From Zanthoxylum bungeanum (taxonomy: Eukaryota; Streptophyta; Magnoliopsida; Sapindales; Rutaceae), in the NCBI GenBank assembly GCA_019454045.1, contig SKCR01049634.1, positions 1 through 64,000 on the forward strand: a stretch of DNA of 64,000 nucleotides, given 5' to 3'. The position numbers and the translations under genes were made by a program. Under the pieces are notes generated by a model. That model worked only from the letters and a program-made list of their open reading frames with translations, ran no database searches and had not been told where the DNA came from. Shown one piece after another: positions 11,561 through 23,827 of the stretch. Every line of letters starts with the position of its first letter. Position 1 is the first letter of the stretch.

Positions 11561-13684
11561 GTGCTCAACGAGTATACTTCATATTGTGGGATTCTTTAAG
11601 TCCAGACATGTTCGTCATATAAGTCTATCTTATATGTACACAATTCTGCCACCTCCGAATTTACGAAGAACACAAACGATCTTTCTGAACTGTACAAGTC
11701 GATGTCATCACATATGTTTAACAATCCATCTGTTGTAGGCTATCCGAGTTTTGCTTAGGAAATGTAGAATACACTGTCAAGTTTCTGAGGCGCACATCTC
11801 ATATTGTCGATAATTCCACGATTCTTCACAACTAATCAGGACACTATTTCTTATATATGTGATCCACCCTAGGTGATCGGTTTTGGACAAATTTTTAAGA
11901 ATCGTACTTACTCACATGGATACCTAAACTCCTTATAGTACACATACGGACCGACAGATCATATCTTGATACGCACTTGATTAATGAGTGCATCGGTTCA
12001 CATCCAACGAACATCTAGCGGCCAGACCATGAAAGGTCTCTGACATACATGGCATTAAAGTGTGGAGGATCACACACAAAATTAATGCTATCATATAGTC
12101 AAATGATCACATATGATTCTCGACTCGATGAGATTTCTATTGACGATGGTGTGTACTTCCAACTATTAGGAATTACCCATGAGTCATTCAGTATTCGCTC
12201 CAACGAATACTCACATGTCTATACGAGCTTTATCTGCTCATGGTACATGAGATTAAACCATTAGAATTCCAATTCCAATATACGACATGTGTTAATCTTC
12301 TAGGTTATAGGAATTCGACCGTATTCTAAAACCAACGACTATGAATATTCACTTTAAGAATAGTTTATAATAGTAATATTATCACAATGTCGGACTACTT
12401 AGTATCCAGTATTACTACATTACTATTCTAACGTCAATGTCATTATCAGCATATTTATATATTTCAATCTAATATGCATTATGACATAAATTACCATTAA
12501 TAATGGTTGAAATGAAAATATTGTTATTTTTTTTTATTAAATAATAAAATATAATGTACAGTATATTATTCGGATTAGCGCCCCAAGTATCAACTCCAAC
12601 AACTATTAACTATTCACATATGAATATCTCTCATTGATGGGGTTCCCCTCGATTCTCCCAAACCTCCTTGCCCCCTGCGGCTCCGCCTCCGGCCGATTTC
12701 AATTCATTTTTTTCACTCGTAGCTCCTAATTTGAAAGGATTCATTTCTACTAAAACTATACAAAAATCGACTTCTGGGTATCTTCATCAGACACCCCGAC
12801 ACGACATCGCCTCTAAAATGTGTTTGCTTTTCAGACCTCCTAACATATTATTATTCATCAGGACCTCCACGATAAAGCTGTAGATCCTGATTCCGAAAGG
12901 ACGTATTATGAAGAAATAATTATGTTTAATTCAATCCCAACTATTGTACATTTTTTTTTTTTATAGATCTAATAGTTCAAATATAGTATAACAATTTGTG
13001 TAGAAGATTATGTGTGGGTTCCACTAACTTATAATTTTTAAATGAATCAAATTTATTGAATAAAAACTATTTTCTTACTTATTAGACTTACTTTCGAAAT
13101 CAACTTATTAAGTTCAAAATAACATTAAAAGACACAAAAACAAACAATATTGTATTTAGATATATTGTTTCTTTGTCTTTTTGTATGGTATTTAATCCAT
13201 TCATTTAAGAACTTTTTTTTATTATTATTATCAATTGAAACACTATTCGTGACTCATGATTATATTGTATCATCAATTTAATCACCGCATCCTTTTTTTC
13301 TTTTTTCTAATCAATGAATAGATCTTTACTTGTATGATTCAAATATTTTGTATTTCTCGGAAAAAAATTATTCGATTGATAAGATTTGATAAGTTGAGGG
13401 TATATAGTCATTTTATTTTTATTGTTATTATTTTGCAAAACAACTCAATTTGTTTCTACAAATGTCTCTCTTTTTTTGGGCCGGATGATAATGGCATTCC
13501 ATATTGGGCTAGGCTGAGTAAACTTTGGTTAATTGGGTCACATAAATCTTTGAAATATCTAAATATACCCCTTCTAATTTCTTTGTACAGCCCCTGTCAA
13601 CTGATGAAAAGGGTTTGCTCAGATTGTTGGAGGAAGCCTCGTGCTATCAATTCTAGGCCTTCTTGACAATTGACAAACATTTGC
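11561..13684. other. Gene-free stretch, possible old LTR or other repeat remnants
   Basis: No coding signal, RNA gene or paired repeat was found. 11561-12640 has an even, moderately GC-containing composition unlike the AT-rich flanks and reads like a decayed LTR or retroelement tail, but no terminal pair or target duplication is visible. 12640-13684 is AT-rich, with a short GC-rich patch (12655-12700) of unknown nature. Confidence 0.35.
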
Positions 13685-14047
13685 TAAGGGTCACAATGGG
13701 CCGGGTCGGGTCCGGGTTTTAATAAGTCCGGCTCGAGTTCGGTAATTTTTTTGGCTCGAGCTTGAGCTCTGGTCGGACTTTATTCGGTTTGGTTTTTTAT
13801 CAATAAAAAATTTAAATATATTTTAAATTTATTATATAAATATTTATATATATATATAATTTTTTATATAAATATAAATATAAATATATAAAATATTTTT
13901 TAAGCCTGGGCTTATTGTGCTAGGACCGAGCCTGAGCCGGGTCTCTACTTCTCGGGCCCGGCCCGGGATTTTTTACCTTCGGACCGGCCAAAATCCGGAC
14001 AAATTGATCCGGGCCGAACCGAACCCATATTTTTTTTGCCACCCTTA
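13685..14047. mobile_element. Small non-autonomous hAT-like element
   Basis: The ends are TAAGGGTCACAAT and, inverted, TAAGGGTGGCAAA. They are followed inside by GC-rich subterminal blocks (GGGCCGGGTCGGGTCCGGG on the left; GGGCCCGGCCCGGG and CGGGCCGAACCGAACCC on the right) around an AT-rich middle. The same design is seen in the hAT element at 57961-61758. No transposase is present. I see no convincing 8-bp target duplication, so the borders may be eroded. Confidence 0.6.
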
Positions 14048-15589
14048 CTTACATAAAGACCAATTATGAATGTTAAAAGAGTGGTGTAGTAGTTTATTGA
14101 CGAACACTATTATTTATTTATTTTTCAAAATATTGTAAAATAAATACATAATTACGTTTAATATAATTTCGTTGGTTCCACTTGTTGAGTCACATAAAGA
14201 GTTCCTATCGGTCAAAGAAATGAGAATTCATAGTTTGGTTGGCGTGAGACTTGGTCATTCAAAATTAATGCTAGAAAGTCTAAACCTATAAATGTAAAAA
14301 ATCATTTTATTACTTTTCCTTCTCGAATTATGTGATGAATAGGATTCGAATCTCATACTTCATAATTTTGACACTAAAAAATATATTCTTTTATTATTTT
14401 AAAGATTTATCGCATTAATACACTTCTTATGCTTTTAAATGGAAGATTAATGGGATATTACCTTTTTTATTTCTTATTTTTGAGCATAATCAAAGGTGTA
14501 AATGATAATATTGGAAAATAAACATATCTTATGACTACAATAATAAGGATTATTATTTTTATGTGCGCAATTTTTTCTTTTTTTGGGAAAAACTCAATCA
14601 TAATTATGACATCCAAATATTGTTTGGGAATGATGTTTGAAATGAATTTATATGTGATGATTTCTCTCTACAAGTAAGGTATTATCATATTTTACAGTAT
14701 AGACAACCCGTTTCTAAAATCATAATCTCTCAAATTTATAATTATAAATAATGAATTTTCTTAACTAATAAAAATCATTTTGGGTGATTTAGACTCGTAT
14801 TAAGAATAAAATCTTAAAAGATAAAAGGACTTCGAAGATGAAGTATAATAAACTGTAAAAGATGAAAATATCTTAGGGTGAGCCACAATAATAACGATAA
14901 TGCAAGGACCATTTCAATTCAAGTTGTTCTATTTTTCTATTCATTCACTGACGTAAAAATTTGACTTTTAAGAGAATATAAAGAATAAAGACTTTGTCGC
15001 AAATCTAAGCTACCTAGTTTTTTTCTTTAGAAAAAAAATGAAAGTAAAACTTACAGATATTACTAAATAGAGCAGTCAATTTATGACCTGGAATGGTATA
15101 TAAATTAACGAGAGAATCTTTGAATATAATATTAACAAAACTGCCCAATCAAATAACAGTAATAGTGAAAAAATTATTTCATTGATAAAATCTACAAATA
15201 TTTCACAAAATACAATTTTTTTAACTGCCCATTTCGTAAAAGTATAAATTAAATTTAAAACATATTTCAATAGCAAAGATCCATGAGTATCTTTCATGAG
15301 GTCTGCAAAATAAATTAGAACCTCATATGATCTTAGTGAAGATATTATTACATTAATAAATGAGCATAGCAATTTTCATATTAATTAAAGAGTCGCGTAT
15401 ATTTAATCAAATTCTTATCAAGTAAAATTTAAATAGTCCATTGAATTTAATTTGTTTGTATGTATTCATTCAAAAGCAGTTGAATTGACTGGCCATGCAA
15501 GTATGGTTTACATATTGGATTTGTGATTTTTAAGTAATTCTATTTAATATATCATATGAGTTCTTATCTTATGGGAAATAAAGAGAGAG
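14048..15589. other. AT-rich intergenic stretch
   Basis: No gene found. A tRNA B-box-like GGATTCGAATC at 14341 lacks a matching A box, tail and target duplication. The region ends at the GAA target site of the CACTA element. Confidence 0.5.
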
Positions 15590-15606
15590 GAACACTACAA
15601 GAATTA

Positions 15607-16405
15607 TGGCTTTTAGCGTCCAAATATTTAGCGTCGAAACATTATGCGACGCTAAAAGTTAGTTTTAGCGTCGAATATCAGTTTCGACGCTATATGTCAT
15701 ATTTTTAACGACGGAATAAAACTTCGACGCAGAATATTAATGTTTTAGCGTCGAAACTATATTTCGACGCTAAAAACAGAACTTTAGCGTCGAAAAATAT
15801 TCGACGCTGAATAATTATATTATTGCAATAATTTTTGGTGCCAAATATTACACTTTTCGCGTCGAAACACGGAATCGACGCCAAAAATATAATTATAGCG
15901 TCGAACATATATCGTCGCTAAAGGTGTATGAAGTTTCCACCGTCAAATCCTTGACTCTTTCGCGTCTAAATTACATTCGACGCTAAAAACGGCAACAATT
16001 AGAGTCGAATTTGAATATTCGACGCCAAAAAAATAATTATAGCGTCGAACATATATCGTCGCTAAAGGTGTATGAAGTTTCCACCGTCAAATCCTTGACT
16101 CTTTCGCGTCTAAATTACATTCGACGCTAAAAACGGCAACAATTAGAGTCGAATTTGAATATTCGACGCCAAAAATAATACTTTTAGCGTTGAAAAAATT
16201 GTTCGACGCTAAAGAGTTATGAAGCTTCCACCGACAGATCCTTGATTTTTTCGCGTCTAAATTAAATCCGACGCTAATGTTTTATATATAGCGTCGAAAA
16301 AACGTTTTGGACGCTAAAAACAGCAACATTTAGCGTCGAAAAAATGGTGTCGACGCTAAAAATGGAAACAATTAGCGTCGAATACTCAATTCGACGCTAA
16401 AGATA
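15607..16405. repeat. Left subterminal repeat region of the CACTA element
   Basis: Many copies of TTTAGCGTCGAAA and its inverse TTCGACGCTAAA, mostly as inverted pairs a few to about 25 bp apart. A 144-bp block is duplicated in tandem (starts at 15891 and 16035). In En/Spm, similar motif clusters near the ends bind the TnpA-type protein; that role is inferred here. Confidence 0.85.
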
Positions 16406-16555
16406 GATTAAAATACATAAGGTCAGCACCCCTTCTCCCCCTCTGTTTTTTCTTCATTCTCTTCGTAAAAATCCTCTGAAATCTGAGAATTTCTCCTCTA
16501 CAGCCTCACATCTCTCCTAAAATTTTTCAATAAAATTGTAATCAATTTCCGAAAA

Positions 16556-16715
16556 GGTAAATCTTCTTTCATATTTCTTTATTATTTTCAATTTTTATGA
16601 TTATATATGTTGTTTATATGCTGTTTGTTAGTGATTTATGATTCATATATGTAAAGTAAGTATATTAATTAACAAAATAGAATTTTTCTGTAAACTATTT
16701 AATTAATTTATCAAC

Positions 16716-16754
<39 letters not shown>

Positions 16755-16831
16755 TTAAATTAAGTATTACTGAATTAGTAATGTTGATTCCAATGTAAAA
16801 TGATATCTAATAATTATATTATTATATTTAG
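16556..16831 (+). other. 5'-UTR intron of the CACTA TNP2-type gene
   Basis: A donor AAAAG|GTAAAT at about 16556 and an acceptor TATTTAG|GTATTC at about 16831 lie just before the ATG at 16845. It contains an (AT)n microsatellite at about 16718-16752. Predicted from splice consensus only. Confidence 0.5.
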
Positions 16832-16844
16832 GTATTCTGCTGAA

Positions 16845-19800
16845 ATGGATAGAAATTGGATGAGCTCTCTGGATAGATTGAGTGTTGAATATCGTAATGG
16901 AGTGTCTGAGTTTATGGAAGTCGCAAAGCAACACATTGATGCAGAAGGTCGTGTTCGTTGTCCATGTGCAAATTGTTTGAATAGGAAAAGGAAGCGGTTA
17001 GATGAAGTTCATAATCATTTATACATGCCAGGAATATCACCCACTTACCGTACGTGGATTTATCACGGTGAGCAGTATCATTCTCAGTCACGGTTTTTTG
17101 ATGTCGGCGAAGGGAGCAGTAGTTACAATCAACCTGCAAACGATGATATCGCCGATATTTTTCATGACTTACAAGGTCCACAAATTGGTCATAGTGTTAG
17201 TGGCGACATGCCAGTGTTAAGTGGAAATGATCAAAATTTATTTAGTGAACTACTTGATGAGGCAAAAAAAATTCCATTCGAAGGTGCTGGAATGTCGATC
17301 TTGAATTTCGTTGTGAAATTAATACACATTAAAGTGATCAACAGAATGACCAACAAAAGTATCGATATGATGTTAGAGTTACTGGCCCAAATGTTACCGG
17401 TTGGAAGCGAATTGCCTAAGTCGTACTACGAGGCAAAGAAAATGTTGCGTGATCTGGGAATGGGGTATGAATCCATTCATGCTTGTAAGTTTGATTGTGT
17501 ATTATTTCGTGCCGAGTATGAATCACTTGAACATTGTCCGATATGTGGTGAAAGTCGGTACAAAGTCCGTGGTATGGGGAAGAAAGTGCTTCAAAAGATA
17601 TTGCGATATTTCCCTTTAACGCCCAGGCTGCAGAGATTGTTCATGTCACGACACACAGCGACTGATATGATGTGGCATCATGAAAAGAGGATCGGTGCGG
17701 AGGGCATACTTAGACATCCTGCGGACGGAACCGAATGGAAGGAATTTGATGACATGTACCCCCGTTTCGCTGAGGACCCCCGTAATGTCAGGTTAGGTCT
17801 TGCCTCTGATGGTTTTAACCCATTTGGGAATATGTACAACTCTTATAGCATCTGGCCCGTTATTGTCATTCCATATAACTTACCTCCATGAAAATGTATG
17901 AAGGATCCGTTCATGTTTATGTCATTGCTTATCCCTGGTCCACGTTCACCTGGTAAAGATATAAATATTTACTTGAGACCATTGATCGAGGAGTTACAAA
18001 CATTATGGAATGTGGGTGTGCATACCTATGATGCAGCTTCAGAGCAGTATTTTCAGATGCATGCCGCATTATTATGGACCATTAATGATTTTCCAGCCTA
18101 TGGTTCATTATCTGGATGGAGCACTAAGGGATACATGGCATGTCCAGTTTGTGCGGATCATACACCTTCGCAACGATTACGGAAAAAAATCGGATACACG
18201 GGGCACAGGAGATTTCTTGAGTCGAGTCATCCTTGGCGGATGAGTAAATTATTTAACGGGCAACATGAACCTCAGAGTAAGCCCAGTCGATTGTCTGCAT
18301 TTGACATACTTTGCCAACATCAACATCTCAAAGACAGCACACCAGGTAAACATCCTAATAATAGAGATAAAAATCGAAAACGGTTACCTGAAGAGTTGAA
18401 TTGGACAGGAAAAAGTATTTTCTTTGAGTTAGAATATTGGGGGACTCTGAGTTTGCGACATAATTTGGATGTAATGCATATAGAGAAAAATATTTGTGAG
18501 AGTTTAGTGGGTACACTATTCAATATTCCGGGTAAGACAAAAGACACTGTAAATGCTAGATTGGACCTACAAGATCTTAGAATTCGCAGTGAATTGCATT
18601 TACAAGACTCCTCTCGAGGTTTTATTAAGCCTCCTGCTAGTTATGTGCTCAATCAATCGGAGAGAAAATCATTATGTGATTGGCTGAAAATGGTTAAATT
18701 CCCTGATAATTATGCATCCAATATTGGCCGTTGGGTCAGAGATGATACAATAACGGGATTAAAGAGTCACGATTGTCATGTGCTGCTCGAGATTCTCCTT
18801 CCTGTTGGCATTTGACCTTATCTCCCCCCGAATGTATGCGACGCCGTACTTGATCTATGTGGCTTCTTTAAACAATTGTGTCAGAGGACATTAAGCACAT
18901 CTGTTATTGACGACCTTGAGAGAGGAATCGTGATAATCCTATGCAAGCTGGAGCGATTTTGCCACCCGCTTTCTTTGATGTCATGGTACATCTGGCTGTG
19001 CATTTACCGGATGAAGCTAGAAAGGGAGGTCCTATCCATTACAGATGGATGTATCCCATTGAGAGGTAATATATTATATATATATATATATATATATACA
19101 GTTTTATATAAGAAAATTTGTAACCGTTTTTATTTGCATAGAATTTAGTGTTAATGCAAACTTGTTGTCATATCTGCAGAGCTTTTGGAGATTACACAAC
19201 AATATGTCAAAAACAAGGCACGACCTGAAGGTTCAATAGCTGAAGCTGTTATAATAAATGAAGCAATAACATTTTGTTCGATGTACATGCAGAATATTGA
19301 AACTCATTTCAATCGTCGGCCACGAAACTATGATGGAGATGCAAGTAATAGCCAAGAGATCACAGTGTTCCGTCAAAATTATAGACCATTTGGGGCAGTA
19401 GTGTAGGTGTCAAATTACTAACCTGTCAGGAAGTTCAACGTGCGCATTGGTTTATATTGAGTAATTGTGATGAAGTGCAACCGTATTAACGTAAGTTTTT
19501 CTGGTGCATCATTACTGAATTTTTTCCATACATTAACCGTGATAATTTATTGTAGGCAATATCTAACAATGCTACAAATTGCTGGTGACCATAATGTTGA
19601 TGAAACCCACAAAAAAGAATTTCCTAAATGGTTTGAGACAACTGTAAGTTATAATATTTTATATTTATTTTGATCCTAACATTAGACATTTCAGTTTGTT
19701 ATATTAACACATATATTTCATTGTCAGATTATTAATCAAGTGGAAAATGGTCAATTGGACTCGCAATCCTCGTTGGTTTCTTTGGCTTATGGGCCTCAAA

Positions 19801-20463
19801 TGCAGGCGTATGAGTACAGTGGATGTATTGTCAACGGAGTTAGATTTCATACCGAACAGCGAGATGTTAATCATGTGACTCAAAATTCTGGAATTGTAGT
19901 ACAAGGAGAACACGGCTCAGATGTAATTGACTTCTACGGCGTATTGCAATCGGTCATTGAGTTCATATCGACGACCCAGACGACATACTGTGCTATTCCA
20001 ATGTAAGTGGTTTGACACTAATGCCAGAAAGAGGAGAATTCAAGTTAGTAATCATCTCACGTCAATTAATGTTCAACGTTGTTGGTACAAGAATGATCCA
20101 TACATTTTTTGTACGCAAGCACGTTCAGTGATATATATACCTGATCCTAAGTTAGGAACTGGATGGATGGTGGTAGAAAAGTTACAACATAGGGCCATTT
20201 GGGACACGCATGAAAAAGATAGAGTTGACATATCAGATGAAACACAAGAAGTCTCCGGCAATTTTGAAGTTCCTGAACAGATATTTGTTGGACCAACTGT
20301 CAACGTTCCTGAAAATATAACATTAACTCGATCTAGTACAGACGTTGAGCTAATTCCTCATTCTGAAGTGAGCGTTGAAGTAGCAAGTGAAGAACAATTT
20401 GACACTGAAGATGACTTCGATTCCAGTCACGAATCCTCAAATACCGACGATAATAGTGATTAA
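16845..20463 (+). pseudogene. CACTA TNP2-type transposase (TnpD-like), disabled
   Basis: The ATG at 16845 opens a Transposase-associated N-terminal domain (DRNWMSSLDRLSVEYRNGV, CPCANCLNRKR), followed by the TNP2 catalytic region (17400-18800: VLFRAEYESLEHCPICGESR, ASDGFNPFGNMYNSYSIWPV, LRHNLDVMHIEKNICESLVG). DUF4218-like (HYRWMYPIER) and DUF4216-like (VIDFYGVLQ, VLFQCKWFDT) parts come next. An acidic tail ends at 20463. Breaks: TGA at 17889-17891, TGA at 18813-18815, a one-base shift near 18957 and another near 19975. Likely introns start at 19066, 19491 and 19644. The enzyme would cut the element ends; this copy cannot make a full-length product. Confidence 0.9.
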
Positions 20464-20599
20464 TTATGAAGTTACAGTATTTTGTGATGGATGAATAATT
20501 TTATGGATAATGTATGGTTGTTGATTTTAATTACTCTTTAGATATTGTTGATATATTAACGTAATGATTAATAGTATAACTATGTTATGAATGAGTTTT

Positions 20600-21201
20600 T
20601 TGCTTCTGAGCTGAGGAAGAAGAGAAGCACTGGTTTTGGGGATGTAAAGGACATTTAGCGTCGAAGTAATCGACGCTAACTGTCAATTACTTCGACGCTA
20701 ATTGTTAGGCGGGTTATTGAAAAATTAGGGTTTTTTTTCCGGGAAATTTAATTTTTATGTAGCGTCGAAAAAAAATAGTCGACGCTATATGTCTTGCATT
20801 TAGCGTCGCCAATTGTATGTCGACGCTATATGTCTTTACTTTAGCGTCGAATGTTATATTTCGACGCTACATAAAAATTAAATTATTTAGCGTCGAAATA
20901 CTCTAGTCGACGCTATATGTCTTACATATAGCGTCGCCAATTGTATTGCGACGCTATATGTCTCTACGTTAGCGTCGAATATAGTATTTCGACGCTATAT
21001 GTCTTTACTTTAGCGTCGAATGTTATATGTCGACGCTAAATAAAAATTAAATTTCCTGGAAAAAAAAACCCTAATTTTTCATTAACCGCCTTAAAATTAG
21101 CGTCGAAGTAATCGACGCTAAACGTGAATTATTTCGACGCTAAATGTCCTTTAAATCCCTAAACCAGTGCTTCTCTTCTTCCTCGGCTCAGAAGAAAAAC
21201 T
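20600..21201. repeat. Internal foldback block of the CACTA element
   Basis: The left arm (from about 20607, CTGAGGAAGAAGAGAAGCAC) returns inverted at the right arm (ending about 21190, GTGCTTCTCTTCTTCCTC), with imperfect pairing through to the centre near 20900. TAGCGTCGAA dyads run throughout. The right arm forms the promoter and first non-coding exon of the downstream transposase gene; the left arm lies just after the stop of the TNP2-type gene. A transcript through it could fold into a hairpin of nearly 300 bp per arm. Confidence 0.85.
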
Positions 21202-21405
21202 GCAATCTCATTCTCCAACAGTGACGAACGAAGGAAATCAACAGGTAAGTCTCCTTTGTTGATTTAAAATTGTTTATGAGGATGAATTTGATGATTTGAG
21301 GATGAGTTTGATGATATTATTGATGAAATTGATGAATTATTTTTTGATGAATTTGATGATGATGATGATGATGATGATTTTATACCAATATGATGATGAT
21401 TCTTT

Positions 21406-21466
21406 GCAAGAACAGCAGCATTTGCTGCTGTTCTTGCCCAAGAACAGCAGCAAATGCTGCTGTTCG
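21406..21466. repeat. Pair of AAGAACAGCAGCA palindromes
   Basis: GCAAGAACAGCAGCA (21406-21420) and its exact inverse (21423-21437) flank a 2-base spacer. A second, 11-bp-armed copy of the same palindrome follows at about 21441-21464. It lies in the predicted intron. Function unknown. Confidence 0.8.
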
Positions 21467-21575
21467 TCTTCAAAATCATCATCATCTTTGGTTAATATTT
21501 ATATAATGTTAAGTATGAATTTGTGCCCTCTTTGGTTAATTATAACTGTTTGATAAGTTTGAATTCCAGTGAGCT

Positions 21576-21929
21576 CACGTTCGTATGGCGTTCTCAAACG
21601 CGTTCGAACGAACCAATTCCAGTGAGTTCACGTTCGTATGGCGTTCTCGAACGCGTTCGAACGGACCAATTCCAGTGAGTTCACGTTCGTATGTCGTTCT
21701 TTAACGCGTTCGAACACCCACTTTTTGCCTTAGACGTTCGAACGCGTTAAAGAACGACATACGAACGTGAACTCACTGGAATTGAACCGTTAGAACGCGT
21801 TCGAGAATGCCATACGAACGTGAACTCACTGGAATTGGTCCGTTCGAACGCGTTGAGAACGCCACACGAACGTGAACTCACTGGAATTGACCCGTTCGAA
21901 CGCGTTCGAGAACGCCCCACACGAACGTG
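21576..21929. repeat. 53-bp tandem array in inverted halves (CACTA)
   Basis: Three direct units start at 21576, 21629 and 21682 (period exactly 53). After a short centre (about 21716-21735), about four units follow in inverse orientation. The core is CACGTTCGTATGGCGTTC, then AACGCGTTCGAACG; the variable part contains CCAATTCCAGTGAGTT. The same period and core occur in the Tat-2 LTRs (42119 and 48432). Confidence 0.9.
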
Positions 21930-22204
21930 TGCATGAGAAGTCGTGTGATTGTGTGCTTCGTGGTTGGTATATGTATCACATTGAGTGTGTGTGACTGTGT
22001 GTATGTACATGTATGATGGAACTCGTAGATTATATGGATAATGAATGCATATGTGAAATGAATAAATGAATGAATGAATTTGAAAACGAAAGTGAGCATT
22101 CGATTATAAGCGCTTTTGTTAAGTTGTATTGACTTGTATGGATATGTATGTATATGTATAAGAATTTTGGAATTTGATGACGCTAATGCGACGGGTTTTT
22201 GCAG

Positions 22205-23639
22205 ATGGCACCGGGCAATCGAAAACGGGCTACCGCGACTCCATCTACATCAGCAAGGGCAACTGGCCCTGGTGATTTCTCTGCTAGCACAGGTGAGTCC
22301 AGTACAGTGAAGGGTCGAGGACGCACCCGTGGCCTGGGGTTGGCTAAGTACGTTAAGGCTCACGGTCGTATCCGGATAGAGATATCAGATGATGGACACA
22401 CTCAAGTCGGACAACATAATTCAGCGTTTAATACAGCCATATGAGCTACAGCTCGATATGAAGCTCCCCAAAACTACGTATCTTGGAGAAAGATACCGTG
22501 GGAGACGAAACTGAACCAGCTATTCCCTTCCTTACTTGTAAGTTTTCGATATTGTTTGTTATTTAACATTTTTATTTTATACTTATTTTTACTCGAATTT
22601 TCATGTAGGAATGGTTCGACTTCGATCTGACCCAAGTGAATGTCCAACAATATATTGACTACCACATGGGGAAAAGTTATAAAGATTATAGAACAAAAGT
22701 CTTGAAACCAATATTCGACGAACATGGACCTTAAAATGCTCCACACACAAACCTGATTTTATAGAGGAACAAGACTGGACATTCTTATGTGAGCTTTGGT
22801 CGAGCAAAAAACACGAGGTAAATTTTGAAATAAACGGAAATTTATAATTGTCTTTGTTTTCGGTACTTACAGTGTTCGTGAATACAGGATAAATGTCACG
22901 CAAATGCGGAAAATCGAAGTCACTTGCGTTTTAACCACCGTGGAGGTTCGAAGCCATTTATCCAACATCGTGCCGAACATTCTGAGGTAAATATATCATA
23001 ACGTAAAATTTAACAGTTAATTGTTTTTACTATCTGGAATAATATTGAATTTATTTTATGTTTATAACAGAGTAGCACATGTGAGGTGCAATCATTTCCA
23101 GATTTTTTCCGTGTGACGCATTACAATGACAAGAATAAATGGATAAATGAAGAAGCCGAACGCTGCTATGTAAGTTTCAGTTTTTAAAATAAAATAATTA
23201 ATATTATATATGTTAAATTTTTTTCTCAATTCTAATATTAACTTATTTTTTGAAACAGAACGAAATGATGGAACTCCAACATCAAACTCAGGAGACAGGG
23301 ACCGACCCCATACCAGATGAGCAGCTGTCGCAATTGGTTTTCAAGAATCAGACAGCTTACAACGTTGGTCTTGGCACTCGTAAGAAGCCAACGTCATCTG
23401 CACGCAATAATGGTAATTCGGACAATGTCTCTCTTCGAGACGAGTTAGTCACCACCAAAGACGAGCTGCAGCAGACTAAGGAGAAGCTACAACAGGTCAC
23501 GGTGGACCACGAGAAGAAGATGATGGACCACGAGAAGAAGATGGAGCAGTTGGAACAGCAACTGCTGGCTTTCCGTCAGATGTTCGAGGCCTCAATGAGT
23601 CATGGTGCATCGGGCTCGAGCGTCCCCCCATCACAGTAG
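22205..23639 (+). pseudogene. CACTA second gene, plant Transposase_24 (Ptta/En/Spm) type, TnpA-like
   Basis: Predicted exons: 22205-22537, 22609-22817, 22888-22986, 23071-23169, 23259-23639, all with GT-AG borders and continuous phase. The first exon is basic and Ser/Thr-rich (APGNRKRATATPSTSARA, GRGRTRGLG). The middle contains WETKLNQLFPSLL, DYHMGKSYKDYR and SKPFIQHRAEHSE, typical of Transposase_24. The last exon has a coiled coil (DELVTTKDELQQTKEKLQQV, DHEKKMEQLEQQLLAF) for oligomerisation. In-frame stops at 22442-22444 and 22732-22734 break it. By analogy with TnpA it would bind the subterminal motifs; that is inference. Confidence 0.8.
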
Positions 23640-23827
23640 CAATTAATTTTATATTTGGTTTTGTATAAACATTTTGAACAAATAGATTTAATATAATATT
23701 TCTTTTTTCTAAAAAAATTTCAATATAATATTTCGTCATTAATTACATTTTTTTTCAACTAAATTAAATATTTTAGACCAAAAAATAAGTAAATTACTAA
23801 TTTTTTAAAAAATAAATTTTTTACTAT

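Larger units (their letters stand above)
21244..22204 (+). other. 5'-UTR intron of the CACTA Transposase_24-type gene
   Basis: A donor CAACAG|GTAAGT at 21244 and an acceptor TTTTTGCAG at 22204, directly before the ATG at 22205, define a 961-bp intron by consensus. It contains GAT-rich simple repeat (21270-21400), a pair of short palindromes (21406-21466) and the 53-bp inverted array (21576-21929). Splicing has not been tested. Confidence 0.6.

Noticed and set aside
14222..14380. GGATTCGAATC suggesting a tRNA gene or SINE
   Set aside because: No A box at the right distance, no cloverleaf, no target duplication or tail.
15607..16405. Regularly spaced TAGCGTCGAA repeats considered as a CRISPR-like array
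   Set aside because: Repeats are short, inverted in pairs, unevenly spaced and lie inside CACTA ends of a plant genome.
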